From Fasciolopsis buskii (taxonomy: Eukaryota > Platyhelminthes > Trematoda > Plagiorchiida > Fasciolidae), in the NCBI GenBank assembly GCA_008360955.1, contig LUCM01002320.1, forward strand, positions 263,709 through 327,708: DNA of 64,000 nucleotides, in the 5' to 3' direction. Positions 35,012 through 47,885 of the stretch are shown here, in pieces. A program made the translations under genes and the position numbers. Numbering within the stretch: position 1 is the stretch's first letter; every line of letters starts with the position of its first letter. The notes under the pieces were generated by a model. It searched no databases. It had not been told where the DNA came from and saw only the letters and a program-made list of their open reading frames with translations.

Positions 35012-36162
35012 CTGAAAATCCGTTTTCCCATTTCTCTGTAAACCGCTAACTCTCATTTAGTCAGACCAAACTAAGAGTCGCCCGAGCTAAAAACAGCCTC
35101 TCGTTCAAACAGTTTATTTTACACCAAACACTAATTGACTTTGTAATTATCAGGCCTAACTGAACTGTCATTGCAAGTTTTGGAACAAAGGAATTTTGCG
35201 TTACAAACCATAATTGCATTTATCCCTTCTCAGTTTAAGAAAAGACCGGAAGATACCAAAACTGGTTTATAAGTATAGCGAATTATTTTATAACCTGGTG
35301 TTCTTTCGGAAACTTCCTCCGAAAATATGCAAACGAAACGCGGAGGTATTGTACACGGTCATGCCAAATGGCTATGAACTTAGCCGTATTCATCGATGAA
35401 TAAACTTAAAGTAAAAAATGGACTAACTAAGCAAGTTATTAGTTTTCGCACAGTGCGATAAAAAAAGAAAATGGCCTTTACGGCAACAGCAAAACTTTCG
35501 TAAACATGGTGAGCTTTTGAAAACCCAAGGAACCTTGAAACCAGAAAGTAGAACTGAATGCAGTTATCTCCAGGTATCCCCATACTTATAGGCAGCTACA
35601 TAGAAATGAAGAACAACGTGATCGGTGGAAATAATAGCTCCTTGGGAGAGCTCCTTATAATGGGAAAGAAAAGTCAACTCATTATTCCTTCTAAGCAGAA
35701 CACTTTCTTACTCAGTACATAAGTCCATGAAACATGTCGTACGGTAAACCACAATTTTGACTGATCGCATAAATCATTCGCATCTGACACTTTATATCAT
35801 GACACATTGGATGAATGGTCTTAGGCTGCATAAGAAATCGGCACTTTTCTCAAAAAACAATACGGTCCCCAGAAAGTGCGAGTAAGAAAAAAAGAAGCAG
35901 AATTATGTCACCTTCGTCGGTTACCTGAATATAGTTGATGTTTCCGGGACGAAGTGTGCCTCACTAAATAGTGGAAATGTGTTGTGCACTAACCAACACT
36001 TCATTCAGTTTATATGAAAGATTCCGTTAAGGTAGGGTTATCAAATATTTTGGCAACGCCCAAAGCATATGTCCTGAAATCATGGACTCTCAATAAATGC
36101 TAAGTATTGCATATTTTGAAAAAGATATAATGAACTTATTTGTGACGACAGTGTCAACTCAC
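35012..36162. other. unassigned stretch
   Basis: No gene or shared repeat recognised. A minus-strand frame at 35,380-35,583 is hydrophobic but unsupported. Confidence 0.5.
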
Positions 36163-36240
36163 CAAGGCCGACAAATGCAAAGTGGTCTTGTTTCGGATGG
36201 CAAACTTTCTTACATCCACCTTGTCGGATATTGCGAGATG
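36163..36240 (-). CDS. candidate internal exon (weak)
   Basis: This is 78 nt, phase 0 to phase 0, between acceptor TTTAAAAACCACACCAG and donor CCTTG|GTGAGT. It includes SDKVDVRKFAIRNKTTLHL. A second minus-strand frame and a plus-strand frame are also open here. Confidence 0.17.
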
Positions 36241-36613
36241 CTGGTGTGGTTTTTAAAGAAGAAATTTCAAAACCTACATTTGATACTTTCCGATACATTT
36301 TCAGCAGTGAAATAGATAATACGGTGTTTTAAGTGATTCATCATGCAATGTCAAAATCCTAGGTCCCACTGAATGCCATGGTAGCTACATCTCTTCTATC
36401 CTTATTATTAATCATTAGTTGTGTACACCTTTCATGCCGGAACTGGAACATGAACTAAGGAAGAACGCCTATAATGCATAGGTGAGTCCTCAACGGTTTA
36501 TCTAACACCCCTGGTTTTCATTGTCATGTTGGCAATGGAAACTGAATTATTTGGAAGTGCGGAGCGAAATATCAGAACCAAATGACACCAAAAAATCGAT
36601 GCGCCATGTATTG

Positions 36614-36722
36614 CTTTTAATTGTGAATGATATAATGTTAATAACAGCGTTGTTGGTAGATGTAATGCGCCAACGTTTCGACTACCGTGGGTAGTCTTTG
36701 TCAAGGCAAATTTTACGATCAG
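36614..36722 (-). repeat. Penelope-like short repeat, copy b (with hammerhead-like hairpin)
   Basis: This is the best preserved copy. Read on the minus strand: GCCTTGACAAA, then GACTACC-CAC-GGTAGTC (a perfect 7-base-pair stem with a 3-base loop), then GAAACGTTGGCGCATTAC, then ACATTATATCATTCACAAT. A stem bounded by a CUGANGA-like strand and GAAAC is the layout of a hammerhead ribozyme, known from Penelope-like elements. Here the first strand is TTGACAA with an extra A, so key core bases are changed and cleavage is unlikely. Compare 7,466-7,575. Confidence 0.55.
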
Positions 36723-38374
36723 GTGGCTGAGGGGACGTTCACATGCCAACTGATGTTTGTTTGGCAAAACAGCTTGGAAGATCGATGTGCGCTGATGATT
36801 CTCATCCCGATGATTTTGGTAACCTTATTAAACTACTACCGAGTAGCATAATTTTAGGAAGTGCAGAAAGCTATGTTAAGTTATTCAGCTGAATCGATGA
36901 TGATGAAGAAGAAATAATTTACTGCTTAAGAAATTAAAACGTGGAAGCGCGACAGATTAAACAGGATACCTTTGCTACCCACGAGAGTATCACGACTGAA
37001 CACAGTTTTTTTCGAATCAGACGAAACCAATATGGTTGCACTCTTTCATTCACATATTCATATTAAGCACCCGTAAAGAGTAGCGGTGGGTGGTCGAACA
37101 TCTCCGAATGGCACTTGCTAACAATTTCTTTCGATTTTCTCGTGTCATCAGCCTCACCCTGCTATTTCGCGACATTGTATTATATGGTAAAATAACGCGA
37201 AGTTATTGCCTCGCTTGAACCATATCGACATCACTGTATGTATTCGACAATCTCCTGAATTTATTCAAGCTGAAAACCAAAATCCACCACTTTTCAGACA
37301 TCGCTGTTGCTGACATCATACGGATGTTTCGCACTGTCATCTCACCGTGCGCATTCCGATTCATCTGGGCCTGAAATGGATACCTAACTTTAGGGTGTTA
37401 ATATTCGAATTCACAAAATTTTGCTTTTGAACGAAGTCTATCAGAATTTACTATACTGGGGAGTCGAGATGTCAGTTCATATGTTGCGTAAGTCCCTTAA
37501 AATTCTCGGAAAATTGGCCTGTTGCTTCGACCAGCTGACACTTTGCCAGAGGCGTCGACATCTATTTCTTTATTTAAGAACTTTAGACTACCAATTATCC
37601 AATTGTAATCACAACTCTGTCTTTTTATTGTTTTCAGAGCAAAATTCATGTCCAAATAAATGACGAACATTTTCAGTGAAATTCATGACGATTAGTCCCA
37701 AGATAGCTACTGGAGTACTGTGCATGCAAAAAGAGCTGGTTCGTTTGATTTCGGCAATTTTAGTTTTTATTTAACATGTCCGATCAGATTTGCTGTTCCC
37801 AATATTTTTCATAGATCCAGTTTTTTCAGAGTGAAGTGTTTGTTCTGAAGCCGTGACAAAGGATGATAAGAAACCAATCTGTTATGCTGTCGAAAGTGGA
37901 ACACGAGTGAGGATTAGTATTTATCTCGGCTAATCCACATCTGATCAGTTGCACTCGTTCTGCATTTTTTGCAGTATAAATTAGCCATTCGCCATAATCT
38001 GTTTGGTGATTGGCCTTCCTGGTACGGCAAAGCGTTTAAAGTTACCCTATGATTTTTTTAAATTCAAACAGAAAAGTTGTGGAGTACAACTGCGAATGTT
38101 AGTACCCCCAGTACATCGTGCTAAAGCTAGTAGGTTACGATGACATCACCATACGAATTCTGACCTGAGGCAAATCGTTGCTTTGGCACAATACTAAAAT
38201 GAACGCAAAGGTTTTCTAAGCCTAGACAAGTTGCTGTTTTTCATAACCTTTCGGAAACTCACGTTCTTTTGCAAGTTACCTGGTTAAGCGGGCAGAAAGT
38301 TGTGAGGGGTAAAACAAACATTTTCATTTTTGAGATTCAGGAGGGAGATTATACAGTTCGTTGGCGTTGATTCA
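36723..38374. other. unassigned stretch
   Basis: No gene or shared repeat recognised. Confidence 0.5.
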
Positions 38375-38842
38375 TTACAGAAGCAATCGCAGAGGAAAGT
38401 CATTTAAGATAAACCAATAATGCAATAAGGATCTTTGAACACCTTGTATACGACCGAAAATGAATTTGATAAAATTGTAATTAGCGACTACACGAATCAC
38501 AGAAGAAGGGTAGGCGCAAGTAATTGTAGTCGCTTCGATTTTTCGCAAAAATCGATTATGTTCATTCTTTCTAATATCCACTTTGGTGTTCAATATTGAT
38601 TTTGTTTGTTTGTTGCACACGAGATCTGTGTCTTTCCCCTCGTGCCGCACTTTCAAGTCTTCGTTTTCGAACCGCGCGTGCGGCTTGGCTTTCTCTGCCG
38701 CGGTTTGCTTTCGCATACATTTTGTTATCCGTGCGGTTCCGGCCCCACGACATATAGAATACACTTCTCGCATCCGGTTGTTGGCCCGAATCTTTTCATT
38801 TCTGTCGACTAACGTGACTCTGTTCACCGCGAATTCATAATC
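38375..38842 (-). CDS. candidate exon, basic protein of unknown family
   Basis: The minus strand is open for 155 codons from an acceptor (GACTTTTCGCTTATAG) to a TAA. Bases 38,600-38,840 are clearly GC-richer than their flanks, which favours real coding sequence or an old element. The peptide is strongly charged and basic (includes NEKIRANNRMREVYSICRG and KQTAAEKAKPHARFENEDL). The AT-rich second half looks less coding, so the exon may end at an internal donor such as CAAG|GTGTTC near 38,440. No family is recognised. Confidence 0.3.
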   Translation of the reverse strand, partial: DYEFAVNRVTLVDRNEKIRANNRMREVYSICRGAGTARITKCMRKQTAAEKAKPHARFENEDLKVRHEGKDTDLVCNKQTKSILNTKVDIRKNEHNRFLRKIEATTITCAYPSSVIRVVANYNFIKFIFGRIQGVQRSLLHYWFILNDFPLRLLL

Positions 38843-41800
38843 CTATAAGCGAAAAGTCCGGTATCGAACCACGTGTGTCTTCTACATAATAAAATTTGGG
38901 GAGCTACGACACTGTCAGGAAGTTTGATATAAAACCCTAAAACCTAGAACGGAACTGCTTTGTCCACTAAGAAAACTTAAGGGACTTGCAGAAGCCAAAC
39001 ATACTTATTCAGAAGAGTTTCGAGTTGAACTTGTTCGACAGCATTAAGGACAAGGATTTTTTCAACTTGGTTGTCGAAAGTACCGTACCAGCAATACCAA
39101 AGGAAAGAATCAGCAGAATACTAATGAATAATACAGTTCTTCGAAGACCACGCCTTTCAATCATTCTGAAGTAAGATTTTTGGTAGAAGTTGAACCGTTA
39201 CTATTCTGATCAAACAAAAACCGAACAGCTGATGTAACAAACGCAAGTGAGAGACGCGTTTTGGAGTAGTATACTCTCCAGACTGAGTGATTTGCATTCT
39301 TCCAGACATATGCTTGTTGTTAATAAGAGTTAGAAGATGGAAAGCCGTGTAAAAGGATGAAACCTACGGTGTAGGATGGTCAAGAACGACGAATCTGGAA
39401 GGAAAATGAGATCCGAAATTTCCGTCTTTCCAGTTTGGATCTGCTTTCAGTTTCGAGGAATGGGCGGTATCATTCGGGAGTAAATGAACGCGTAAAGCAG
39501 TTACATGTGCGCAGGTGAGCCACAAGGATTATTCGAGTCCACCAGGTTTAGAAAAGCGGACTAAAAAAATTACCCCTGAAGAACAATGTCAGTCAATTCA
39601 AAGCAAACGCAGAAATATCTGAGGTGAAGCAACAATTAATAAGCTAGAAATTCCGCCTTGTCTAACATATTTGGGAGACCCGTTGACCTACACCTATGTG
39701 ATCAATGTACTTTACCGTATTATCTTGGGATAGATTATCCAGGCAGCTTATTCATTGAAATTCGCGAAAACATCCAATACAACAAGTCGCAGCAGCCGAC
39801 GTAAAGCATCACTTGCGGTTGAAATTCCCCGTATAGATTACCCCTAAATCTCAATTTTGAAACACATTATAAAACTTACCAATGATTAGGTATTTGCAGA
39901 TTATCTCAGCAGAGTTCATATTTTGGTTCTTAGAGTGCACGTAGAGAGTGAACTTGAGAAACAAAGTTGACTTAGACGTTCTTTTCACATATGGGCGACA
40001 AACTAACAAACCTTCTAAAGTCTAAATCAAACTGCAATGAAGGAAAACCAAAACCATGAACGCAATTACGTGTATTAACGTTTCCAGACGATAAAACGAC
40101 ATTTACCAAAGGAACACGAAAATGATACGTTTTTCTGCATTCATGCATACATGTGTTTACCTAAGCCCAAACATCGCGTGAGGCACGCGATAGACACCGG
40201 CGTGTTTCCTGAAGATGGATAGATTATTTTCTGGGAAATTTCTCAAAGAAGCCAGCCATCTTAAGTTTTGGAACGTTCTAAGTAAAGAAGCGTTAGAAGA
40301 ACTGTAATTCTACAGTATTTTTGCAATTTTTCTAATTTATCAGGCTCATTGGTGTGTGCTTTATTTTCAGCGAAGCATGGTCAACTTTGAGTAAGTTTGC
40401 CATAATTTCTTACTAGAGTATCATAAGGGGTAAACACACTCCTGTTTTACATTGTTTTAATGATCCCTCATAACCCTTTTGTTTTAGTGAATTCTGTCAC
40501 GATATGGCGGCAAGTGTTCTGCTGTGCTGACTTTGACAAATGCCTCGGTTCTAATCTTGCCCTAGGGCTTATCGTCAATCACCTTTGCTCGCAGCTTCCT
40601 TAAGAGGAGCTCCACTATAATGTTTTTAAAAAAATGACCAGGTCGTTTGTCTGGGGTACACAAGTTTATTCAAAGGTTGCAAAGCATATACACCCTTTGC
40701 TGCTTCTGACTGGCTAACTCACGACTGGGTTATACTCAAATAATATATTGTGTTTATCTGGCTGCAATTTATTCCTCTTATTTAGCGAATTTAAAGAATA
40801 TCATGCTGGTTCTGTCTAATCCTAAAAAGTAAAGGGTTAAGGAATTAATTTTCTCCCACGAAATTCTGTAGTTCATGGTATTTCACTGCCATGATTAACA
40901 TTAATACTTCTAACCTTTTGAGATGCTGGGATTCCGTGCCACTCCGTATTCCTGGTTGGTTTTCGCCGTGCCGTGTACTTTTCAGTCCACGAGCCTGTCT
41001 TTCTCAGTACACTGGTACACCAAACGGAAAAAGCAGTCTTGAAAATAACTTCAAACCTATCTGTTTGAACTTGGTGAGGTCTGCTTAAGGTCCATTTGCA
41101 AAATTATTTGAAAAACTACAGGCTTTCTTAAATTTCATTCATATTCGTCACAAAATCAACGTATTACTTTTCCTAAACACAGTATGGGGAATGAAAATTA
41201 CGAACGCAGATAATGTTTCCGCGATTCACAAAAGACTTCTTATCCTAAGCAACTGTAGAACGGAATGCAGCAAGATGATATCAAATAACCGTGCATGAAG
41301 CAAACATATGTAAAATGGAATAGACGAACCTCAGTCTCCTTGGCTCATTTCACTAGGACAAAACGCCGACAACCGTGAACCACAAAACTGGAATGGGACT
41401 AAACCACGAAGTCTTAGTTGGGATTCACAAACTGGAAGACCGCACTGTACATACCATATTTATTGCTTTAACCCTAATGTTCTTCGCAAACCTAAAGAGG
41501 AGAAATGAGTAATTCGAAAATCTCGGCTCTCTTGTATCATGTTAAAGTCGTCCGAATGCCTCTAATTCAGTTGACGGAGTAGCATTCGGTACTTCGATTT
41601 GTATTGAAAGTATATGCATATGCAGCACACGCATACACTATATATGTGCATAGAGAATTGCTTTTACCCCTTCACATATATACAAAGGTACATTTATATT
41701 TGAAAAAAGGCAGTAAATCTGCGATCACACAGAAGTTTGCGTAAATTGCAGGTTTACATTTATAAACACAACATGGCAGTCAACATCACATGTTTTCAAC

Positions 41801-43083
41801 TGAATGACTACATAAATATCAGTTTATTTGTACCCGAGCAAACTGATGTCATTGAGTTTAAGTTTGCTTTTGCACAAGAAAATACACATACAGATTTGAA
41901 AACAGTGGAATATATGAAACCTGTGACAATATGAATATCTGTGGAACTACACGTATCACAGTACATGGACAGATTGTGATATATATGAACATGCATTTGC
42001 ATGCAATTACATGCGCATAGTGACACACCTATACAGGTAATACAGACAAGATATATTGTCACTTTGAAAGGATGCAGTTTGTCATTTGTATTCTAGTTAT
42101 TTATTTATGCTCAAATATGCTCATGAAATTTGATACTGTCATTTTGTGGATTTTTGCCGTCAGCGGGTCATTTAAGAAAAGCGCAATACTACCGAAAAAC
42201 AAAAGTGAAGGAGAAAAAATTTCATTTCTCGCCTTCCAGTTTGCACTTATCAAATATCATTTTTGCAGCTGTGGATAAAATCTTTGCGTAGATTTGACCA
42301 GACTGAACATCACCGTTCTGAAGATGTGCAACTAAAGTAATGTGAAAGACCAGAAGAAACAGCATCGTGTCATGACATGATTGGATCTTCGGCTTGAGAT
42401 AAGCCATCCTGTATAGCTCGTTGGGTAGTGGAGGCACGCAAGCCGTCGCATCACGTCAAGGTGTAGTCTCGTTGTGACAATCTCGTCGTGACCCGTTCAA
42501 AGACTGGACGCAACAACTTGTCTAACTTCGGGTCGGACTGTAAGACCAACATGATCAGCATTTTTGATGGGATTCGTCGTAGCGACAAGAAACACATGGA
42601 AGTGCACTAATTTATGAGACCCGGTGATGAACAGCTGGTGGACGTAATAATGAACAGTTCAATTTTGAATGTTATCATAATTTTTAATTCATTACGCGTC
42701 AGCCGCTTTTTGATAATTTTGTGTTTACCGTTGTGGAGTTCAAAATTTATAGCACTGTGGCTGCCTTCCATCAAAGTTTGGTGGTCTCTGGATAAAACCC
42801 GGCTTTCAGTAAGCTTATCAAAATGTTTAAAGAGGGATGTAATCCGCCTTCCCACTCGCCAACCTTTGACGTAGGACTACAAACGTTGGTCTGGAGGTTG
42901 CTTCTGGATAAGAACCTATTTCAGGAAACTGCGAAGTTGCATCCAAAGGTCAGCGTTTTCTAAATCGACTGACCAAAACTCCATCAACGGATGTCAGGAG
43001 GCATGTGGAAATCCTTGGGAATCAAAAAAATGCGCTTTCTTGTTTGTTTAATTGTCCCTTGAAAAAGCCAAATTACTTGACAG
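38843..43083. other. long AT-rich stretch without a recognised gene
   Basis: The patch at 41,590-42,060 is rich in TATATG/CATATG-type alternating sequence. A perfect B-box-like GGTTCGATACC (minus strand, near 38,860) lacks a well-spaced A box. No mobile-element protein motif was seen. Confidence 0.5.
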
Positions 43084-43254
43084 AGTTCAGTGACGATGAA
43101 CCGGTGATTAGGCGGGTACGATTGCAAATTAAAGTCGATCACTCTCTTCCGCTACCTCCCGCGGAAGACATGTTTCAGCTCGTTGCCGACGGGAAAAAAC
43201 CACAACAGACTGCGCCACAAGGCGTTGACTTGCGAGCACAACATCATCAAACAG
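43084..43254 (+). CDS. candidate internal exon, unknown product
   Basis: This is 171 nt (2 + 56 codons + 1) between a CAAATTACTTGACAG acceptor, with a T-rich tract about 25 bases before it, and an AAACAG|GTTTAT donor. It is noticeably GC-richer than the flanks. The peptide includes FSDDEPVIRRVRLQIKVD and SLPLPPAEDMFQLVADG, which looks like ordinary soluble protein. No family is recognised. It is the best plus-strand exon candidate. Confidence 0.3.
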
Positions 43255-46200
43255 GTTTATTTGTCATACTAATGTGCTTATGCTTATTTACATTGATCTG
43301 TCCTCCATTAAATGGAAACTGATTATTGTATCCACTTGTCCAATCGTCCTACGCACTGTCGACAACAAGTGCGTTTTGAGATTAGGTAACTTGTGAATAA
43401 TCGCGTCGCACAACAGAAATTTGCAATGGAGAGCTGCGAAAAACTTAACAACAGCACATCAGGGCATTCAGGAGAGTGCAGTCTATGCAACCGGATATGA
43501 ATAATACGTTCGTCAAATTGTCTAGCCGCTACAGTTAAACCTCGTTCCTAGTGCATGGTCGCTCTTATCACCAAGAGTTGTTTCCACGCCTGTTTTTGTC
43601 AATACCAAACAATGTACGAACAGAAGCCTCACGGAAACTGCCCCAAGCTTAGAATCACAGGTTAACAAAGTGTCGAATGATATTAGAGAAATGAAATTTT
43701 TTCTTGGTAATTCTACTGTTTCCATCGTCAACCATACCACTAACTTACAACATCTTTCAAAAGCCTGACGTCAGAGATCAGGAAATAGCACAATAGCTCT
43801 GCTGAGTAGTTAGCCATGTTTCGCAGGTAAGGAATACCTAGGGATTACTGAAGTTCTACCAATCACCCTACCTGTGGGGACCGTAGCAGACTGCAATTGG
43901 TCATTGCAAAAGCTCGATCATAAACATTTCAGAGGTATATGGCATTTTTTAACTTGAAAAAGGTTTTATTTGTTAAATTTAGAGTTCTTGGGTAACACTG
44001 ATGAGAATTCCACCGGTCCATATACAAAAGCTATTGTGAGGACTGGTTTTGGAAGATTTTTTCTTACATTTGAACTGGCTTGATGTCAATGGCAAAAATG
44101 GTTATCCAGTAACACGTTGTGCCATTCTATCTTAATTGCCATAGCTCCTAAGACGACTTCTTGGAACAAAATTTTCATGATGGAACTCTGTAGTCCATGG
44201 TGTCGTCCGAACTTAGAAAAAATAGATCACCCTTGTCAGTTACAAAGTATGCCTCGATGCATAAAATTATAGCCAGGCGATATTACCCGGACGTTCTCAT
44301 ATCGGAGCGACCACTGCTCTGATAGGAAAAAAAATAGAAGCCTTAGTGTCTGTGCATATTCAGGACCTCGATAACATGCATTCTAGGCTGCGAATATGGG
44401 CTTCCTTCATCAGCGGCATTGTATCTCACATGGTCGGTCGAAGCCGTGCAAAAGGGGAAGTCGCACACCACAGCCAGCCGTTATTTTTGTCTGATTCACC
44501 ATGGGTTCCTCTGACAGCATTTGTGTTGTACCCGCAAAGCAGAGCCCTTCATTACATATCACCCTCAGCTTCCATGTCCATTATTTTATGATTCAACGAT
44601 TTACGCCTATGACTGCTTACTACCTGTCAACATTTCACTGCAAATGTTTCCGAATCATCGACCATGCTATACCTACTACTGCTCACCACAACGTACCTTA
44701 CCAGAGGTCATAAACTAGCAGGCTGCAAGTCAGCTGACATCCAGTACGATATCGATAACAAAGGTGGCTCCTCATTTTTTCTGTTCCCTCATTTCCGTCC
44801 TTCTTCTTCAGCAATGCAATTTCGAATCTCGAAAACTCCGTTGCAGTGGAAGCAGTATCTGAATAAACAAAGACACTTTGATAGAATCCGAATGGTAGAA
44901 AAACAGGGCCACAATTTGGCTTAATGATATATCCTACCTGACGCCAAACCATACTCCGGCATTAGAATACATCTCCCTGTCAAGCCAGTCTTTATATTCT
45001 GACTTTTCATCGCAAAGTGCTAGGCCCAGTTCCTTAGAAGTTCCTCATACCAACATTTTTAGGTATCACATTTCAGCCTCAGTTCACCATCATATTCATC
45101 CCCGTACTGCTTACTACGTCTCCGTCACTTACAATACTGTGCATTTACAATACTGCGCGTAGGTGCATTTTGCCGCAAATATATACTTCCTTTCGTCTAC
45201 CATTTTGTTCGCACATGTCGACTGATATTATCATTCCAGCTTAATTCGATTGTGTTTCGCGCGCACAATCAGACCAGAAAATCCCTTCCATTTGACACTG
45301 ACTAGTGACGCGCCTTTTCATGAAGGCTGACGTCTCTTTCCAGGCAGTTGGTGGGGAAAATACTGCAAGCTGAAGATCATCGGTTACAGGGAAGTATTTA
45401 GGCGAATTCTTGTCCCCAAATGGTTTGTTTTAATCTGATCAGTATATATATTTTGAAAACCAAACTTCACGTCAGTTGCGGCCTTATGTGTCCCAGGACA
45501 GGCAGACAAATTCCAGTGGCAAATGCAAAGAGCATATTCATACAGAAAACAGTGAACCATAATGACAATGCTTGTGCATAGTGGGGATGAAAAGTGACTT
45601 TGCCTACATATGCGTACGTTTGTGCATATATTATATATGCTGCTTGCACATGCAGTGGAATATACTCCACCCTTTCTGCTTACAAATAGACAACTGTACG
45701 TACGAAATTATATATACACACTGTGTCCAATTTTATTGTAAGTATATGTGAACAGCAACACACTTGAATATACTATATATCGATTTTTGTACGTATGCAC
45801 ATAGAATGAAAATAACGTTTTTTGAATTATTACGCATGCAGTTCCAATGCACGAAACACAAACAAAAAATGGCACTTCACCAGTGAAAGTTAGTACAACT
45901 TTGGGTTTTGACAAACCAAAAACTTTTTCTACCTTTTTCTAAAGCCTTTGGAAATAATGACTTCCGCCCCAGAGAGCCCCCCCCATTTTTCTCACTTGTT
46001 TGTACCTTTGACAACTACTATGTAATAGGCATTCAGTAGCGAACGTAACCTATTATCATGCAGTGGACAGTAAGACGTAACATCCTGCCGCTATCTGAAC
46101 GGCCGCCATATATGGGCGTTTCGCCGAGATAAACATATCATCAATGCTTCCTTCTGCAGACATCTTGTGAACTCTCCCTCGCAACGACCCCCAAAAGTTT

Positions 46201-47115
46201 GGGTTCACGAGATTCCACAAGGGTTGGAAGGCCTTGGAGCCACCGCTTTTGGTTATCCCGGGTTGTCGTATAGGCTTGCTGCTCGGTAACAGACGGGGGC
46301 CTTTGAATGACGTTGGCTGTCAGTGTAGTTTCTCATCCGATCTCCATGTTATTAACCCCTGCGAGTCAACCTCTGGATTTAAGAAAACTGTGAAAGAAAT
46401 GGCTGAATGCATTTCTCGATGTAGATGGGGAACTCGCCTAAAACCAAGGTACGCCTTGTAATGCTTGTCATGAGCCACTAGCCAGCACTCACTTTGCAGT
46501 AGTCTCACGGTGCGCCACACTCCATCCCAACTTATCCCTCATGTTGCTATCACACAAGAGTAATTTCTTTTGGGCTTACCGCATTCGCGATAAAACCAAG
46601 GAGCACGAGGTTGACAAAGAGTATGGAAGTGAAGCTGTAACTACTGGAGGATAGATAGAAAAATACAAAGAAGATGAGAACAAGGAGGAGAATGTACGAT
46701 CCAACTGTCGCGACAGCTGCAGCTGCTGGTGGTTTGCCTGGATATCGAACAGATTTACATTCACGGAAAATCCTGAGAGCAGTCTCTTAGGATACATGTT
46801 GTTCGTGGGTGTATAGATGATCGCTAGGTGTGGCAGCCGTGTCAGTCTATTGGTTCCAAAGGCCCCCAGCCGTTTGATAGACTAATTTGAAGCCGTGTAC
46901 TCCCGCGCTTTATGTCGTGTGGGGCAAGGAGCCGGTGCCCTTTATCTCTTTGCACCAGTAACCCATATGCGATAATGCCGCGGGCTCAGAGCCGTTGTAT
47001 TTTCAGCGCCTCGGTCTCAAGCCGCCCGTGTCTAATGGGGCTCAGCAGATCTGGTTGGATGCGCAACTTGGAGCAATCGTGAGCATTGCTGTTGATAAGA
47101 GCAGTCACCTTATAT
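43255..47115. other. unassigned stretch; composition changes near 46,000
   Basis: Bases 45,440-45,960 are AT-rich with TATATA/ACACAC-like sequence. From about 46,080 the DNA becomes GC-richer. Multiple short frames overlap on both strands at 44,346-44,950 and 46,234-47,261, without a recognisable motif. Confidence 0.45.
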
Positions 47116-47553
47116 TCTACGGCGAGTCTCGTGTTACTCGGAGGAGCCTAAGGTTGCAGGTTAACCTTGTGCTCCTGCTCATCGCCAGACACCTGAAACC
47201 TTTCGGGTGGCTGTCCGCAATTGAACTCTTGTTATTTAACTGCAAGAATTTGTCCCTATAATACGCCTTTCGCTGCACAAGCGTAGGCGAATTAGGCTCG
47301 TTGAGACTGAATACACTAACGAACTTGGTGTTTGGGCCAATGTCGTGCTTATCCCCCGGGGTTGTGGTAGGATCATTCCGTGTGCCCCTTTCTTCCATTC
47401 CACCGACCTTGCGAGCTCTTTAGGTGCAATCGGAAGTTCTTTCGTCCTTGAGGTCACCGTGAACAGTTTGTAGACTGGCATCCAGGTGTGAACCTGATGC
47501 GCACAATTTTTTCGTGTTCGGCAGTGGGTGTTGGAGGACATTTTGGCTCCCAT
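47116..47553 (-). pseudogene. possible continuation of the LINE ORF1 relic
   Basis: Directly downstream, on the minus strand, of the PHD-like ORF1 fragment, two overlapping broken frames (47,236-47,553 and 47,117-47,398) remain open. They are expected to be the rest of ORF1, but no diagnostic motif is visible, so this rests on position. Confidence 0.25.
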
Positions 47554-47579
47554 AGTCAGTGTTTGACCGCAAACTCATT

Positions 47580-47885
47580 TCAGCCCCGTCTCAGTAAGGT
47601 ACATATGCACTGCCTGTCCCAAAATCCCAGGGACGGCTCCTGACTCTGCCTTTGCAAGTGCTCTAGTAATCCGCAAAGATTCAACTTATAAACGTCTTTC
47701 TTAGATGTCGTATGCTTTCCTGGCAACATTGTGCATCCTCCGTGATACCAAATCGTGCAAGCGTCACACCTAGCTCCTTCCACATCTGCGCTTGGATCGC
47801 TGCTTTTGTCGTCGCGAACTGTTAAAATGTCCTCTAGATCGTCCTTCCTGCTGTTAGGTTTGCTGGTTGTTGTTTTTCTGACCAT
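47580..47885 (-). pseudogene. LINE ORF1 fragment with PHD-like zinc finger
   Basis: The 101-codon minus-strand frame starts at an ATG (MVRKTTTSKPNSRKDD). It has a basic/acidic N-terminus, then RCDACTIWYHGGCTMLPG, a C-x2-C ... W-Y-H-x2-C pattern typical of the PHD-like finger at the start of ORF1 in CR1-type non-LTR retrotransposons. In those ORF1 proteins the finger precedes a coiled coil and nucleic-acid-binding region. Here the frame stops soon after and the following sequence is broken. A host PHD protein is less likely because of the short length and the element-rich context. It lies in the opposite orientation to the LINE at 57-61 kb. Confidence 0.5.

Noticed and set aside
36498..36767. 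89-codon minus-strand frame
   Set aside because: It crosses the Penelope-like repeat and has no other support.
38850..38965. B-box-like GGTTCGATACC on the minus strand
   Set aside because: The only A-box-like sequence is about 100 bases away, too far for a tRNA-type promoter.
41590..45960. Two TATATG/ACACAC-rich patches as possible inverted repeats
   Set aside because: Direct comparison showed only shared low-complexity words, not a true alignment.
46995..47398. Overlapping frames on both strands, considered as endonuclease or reverse transcriptase
   Set aside because: No 'ETWL', 'GDFN', 'LDF' or 'ADD'-type motif could be found.
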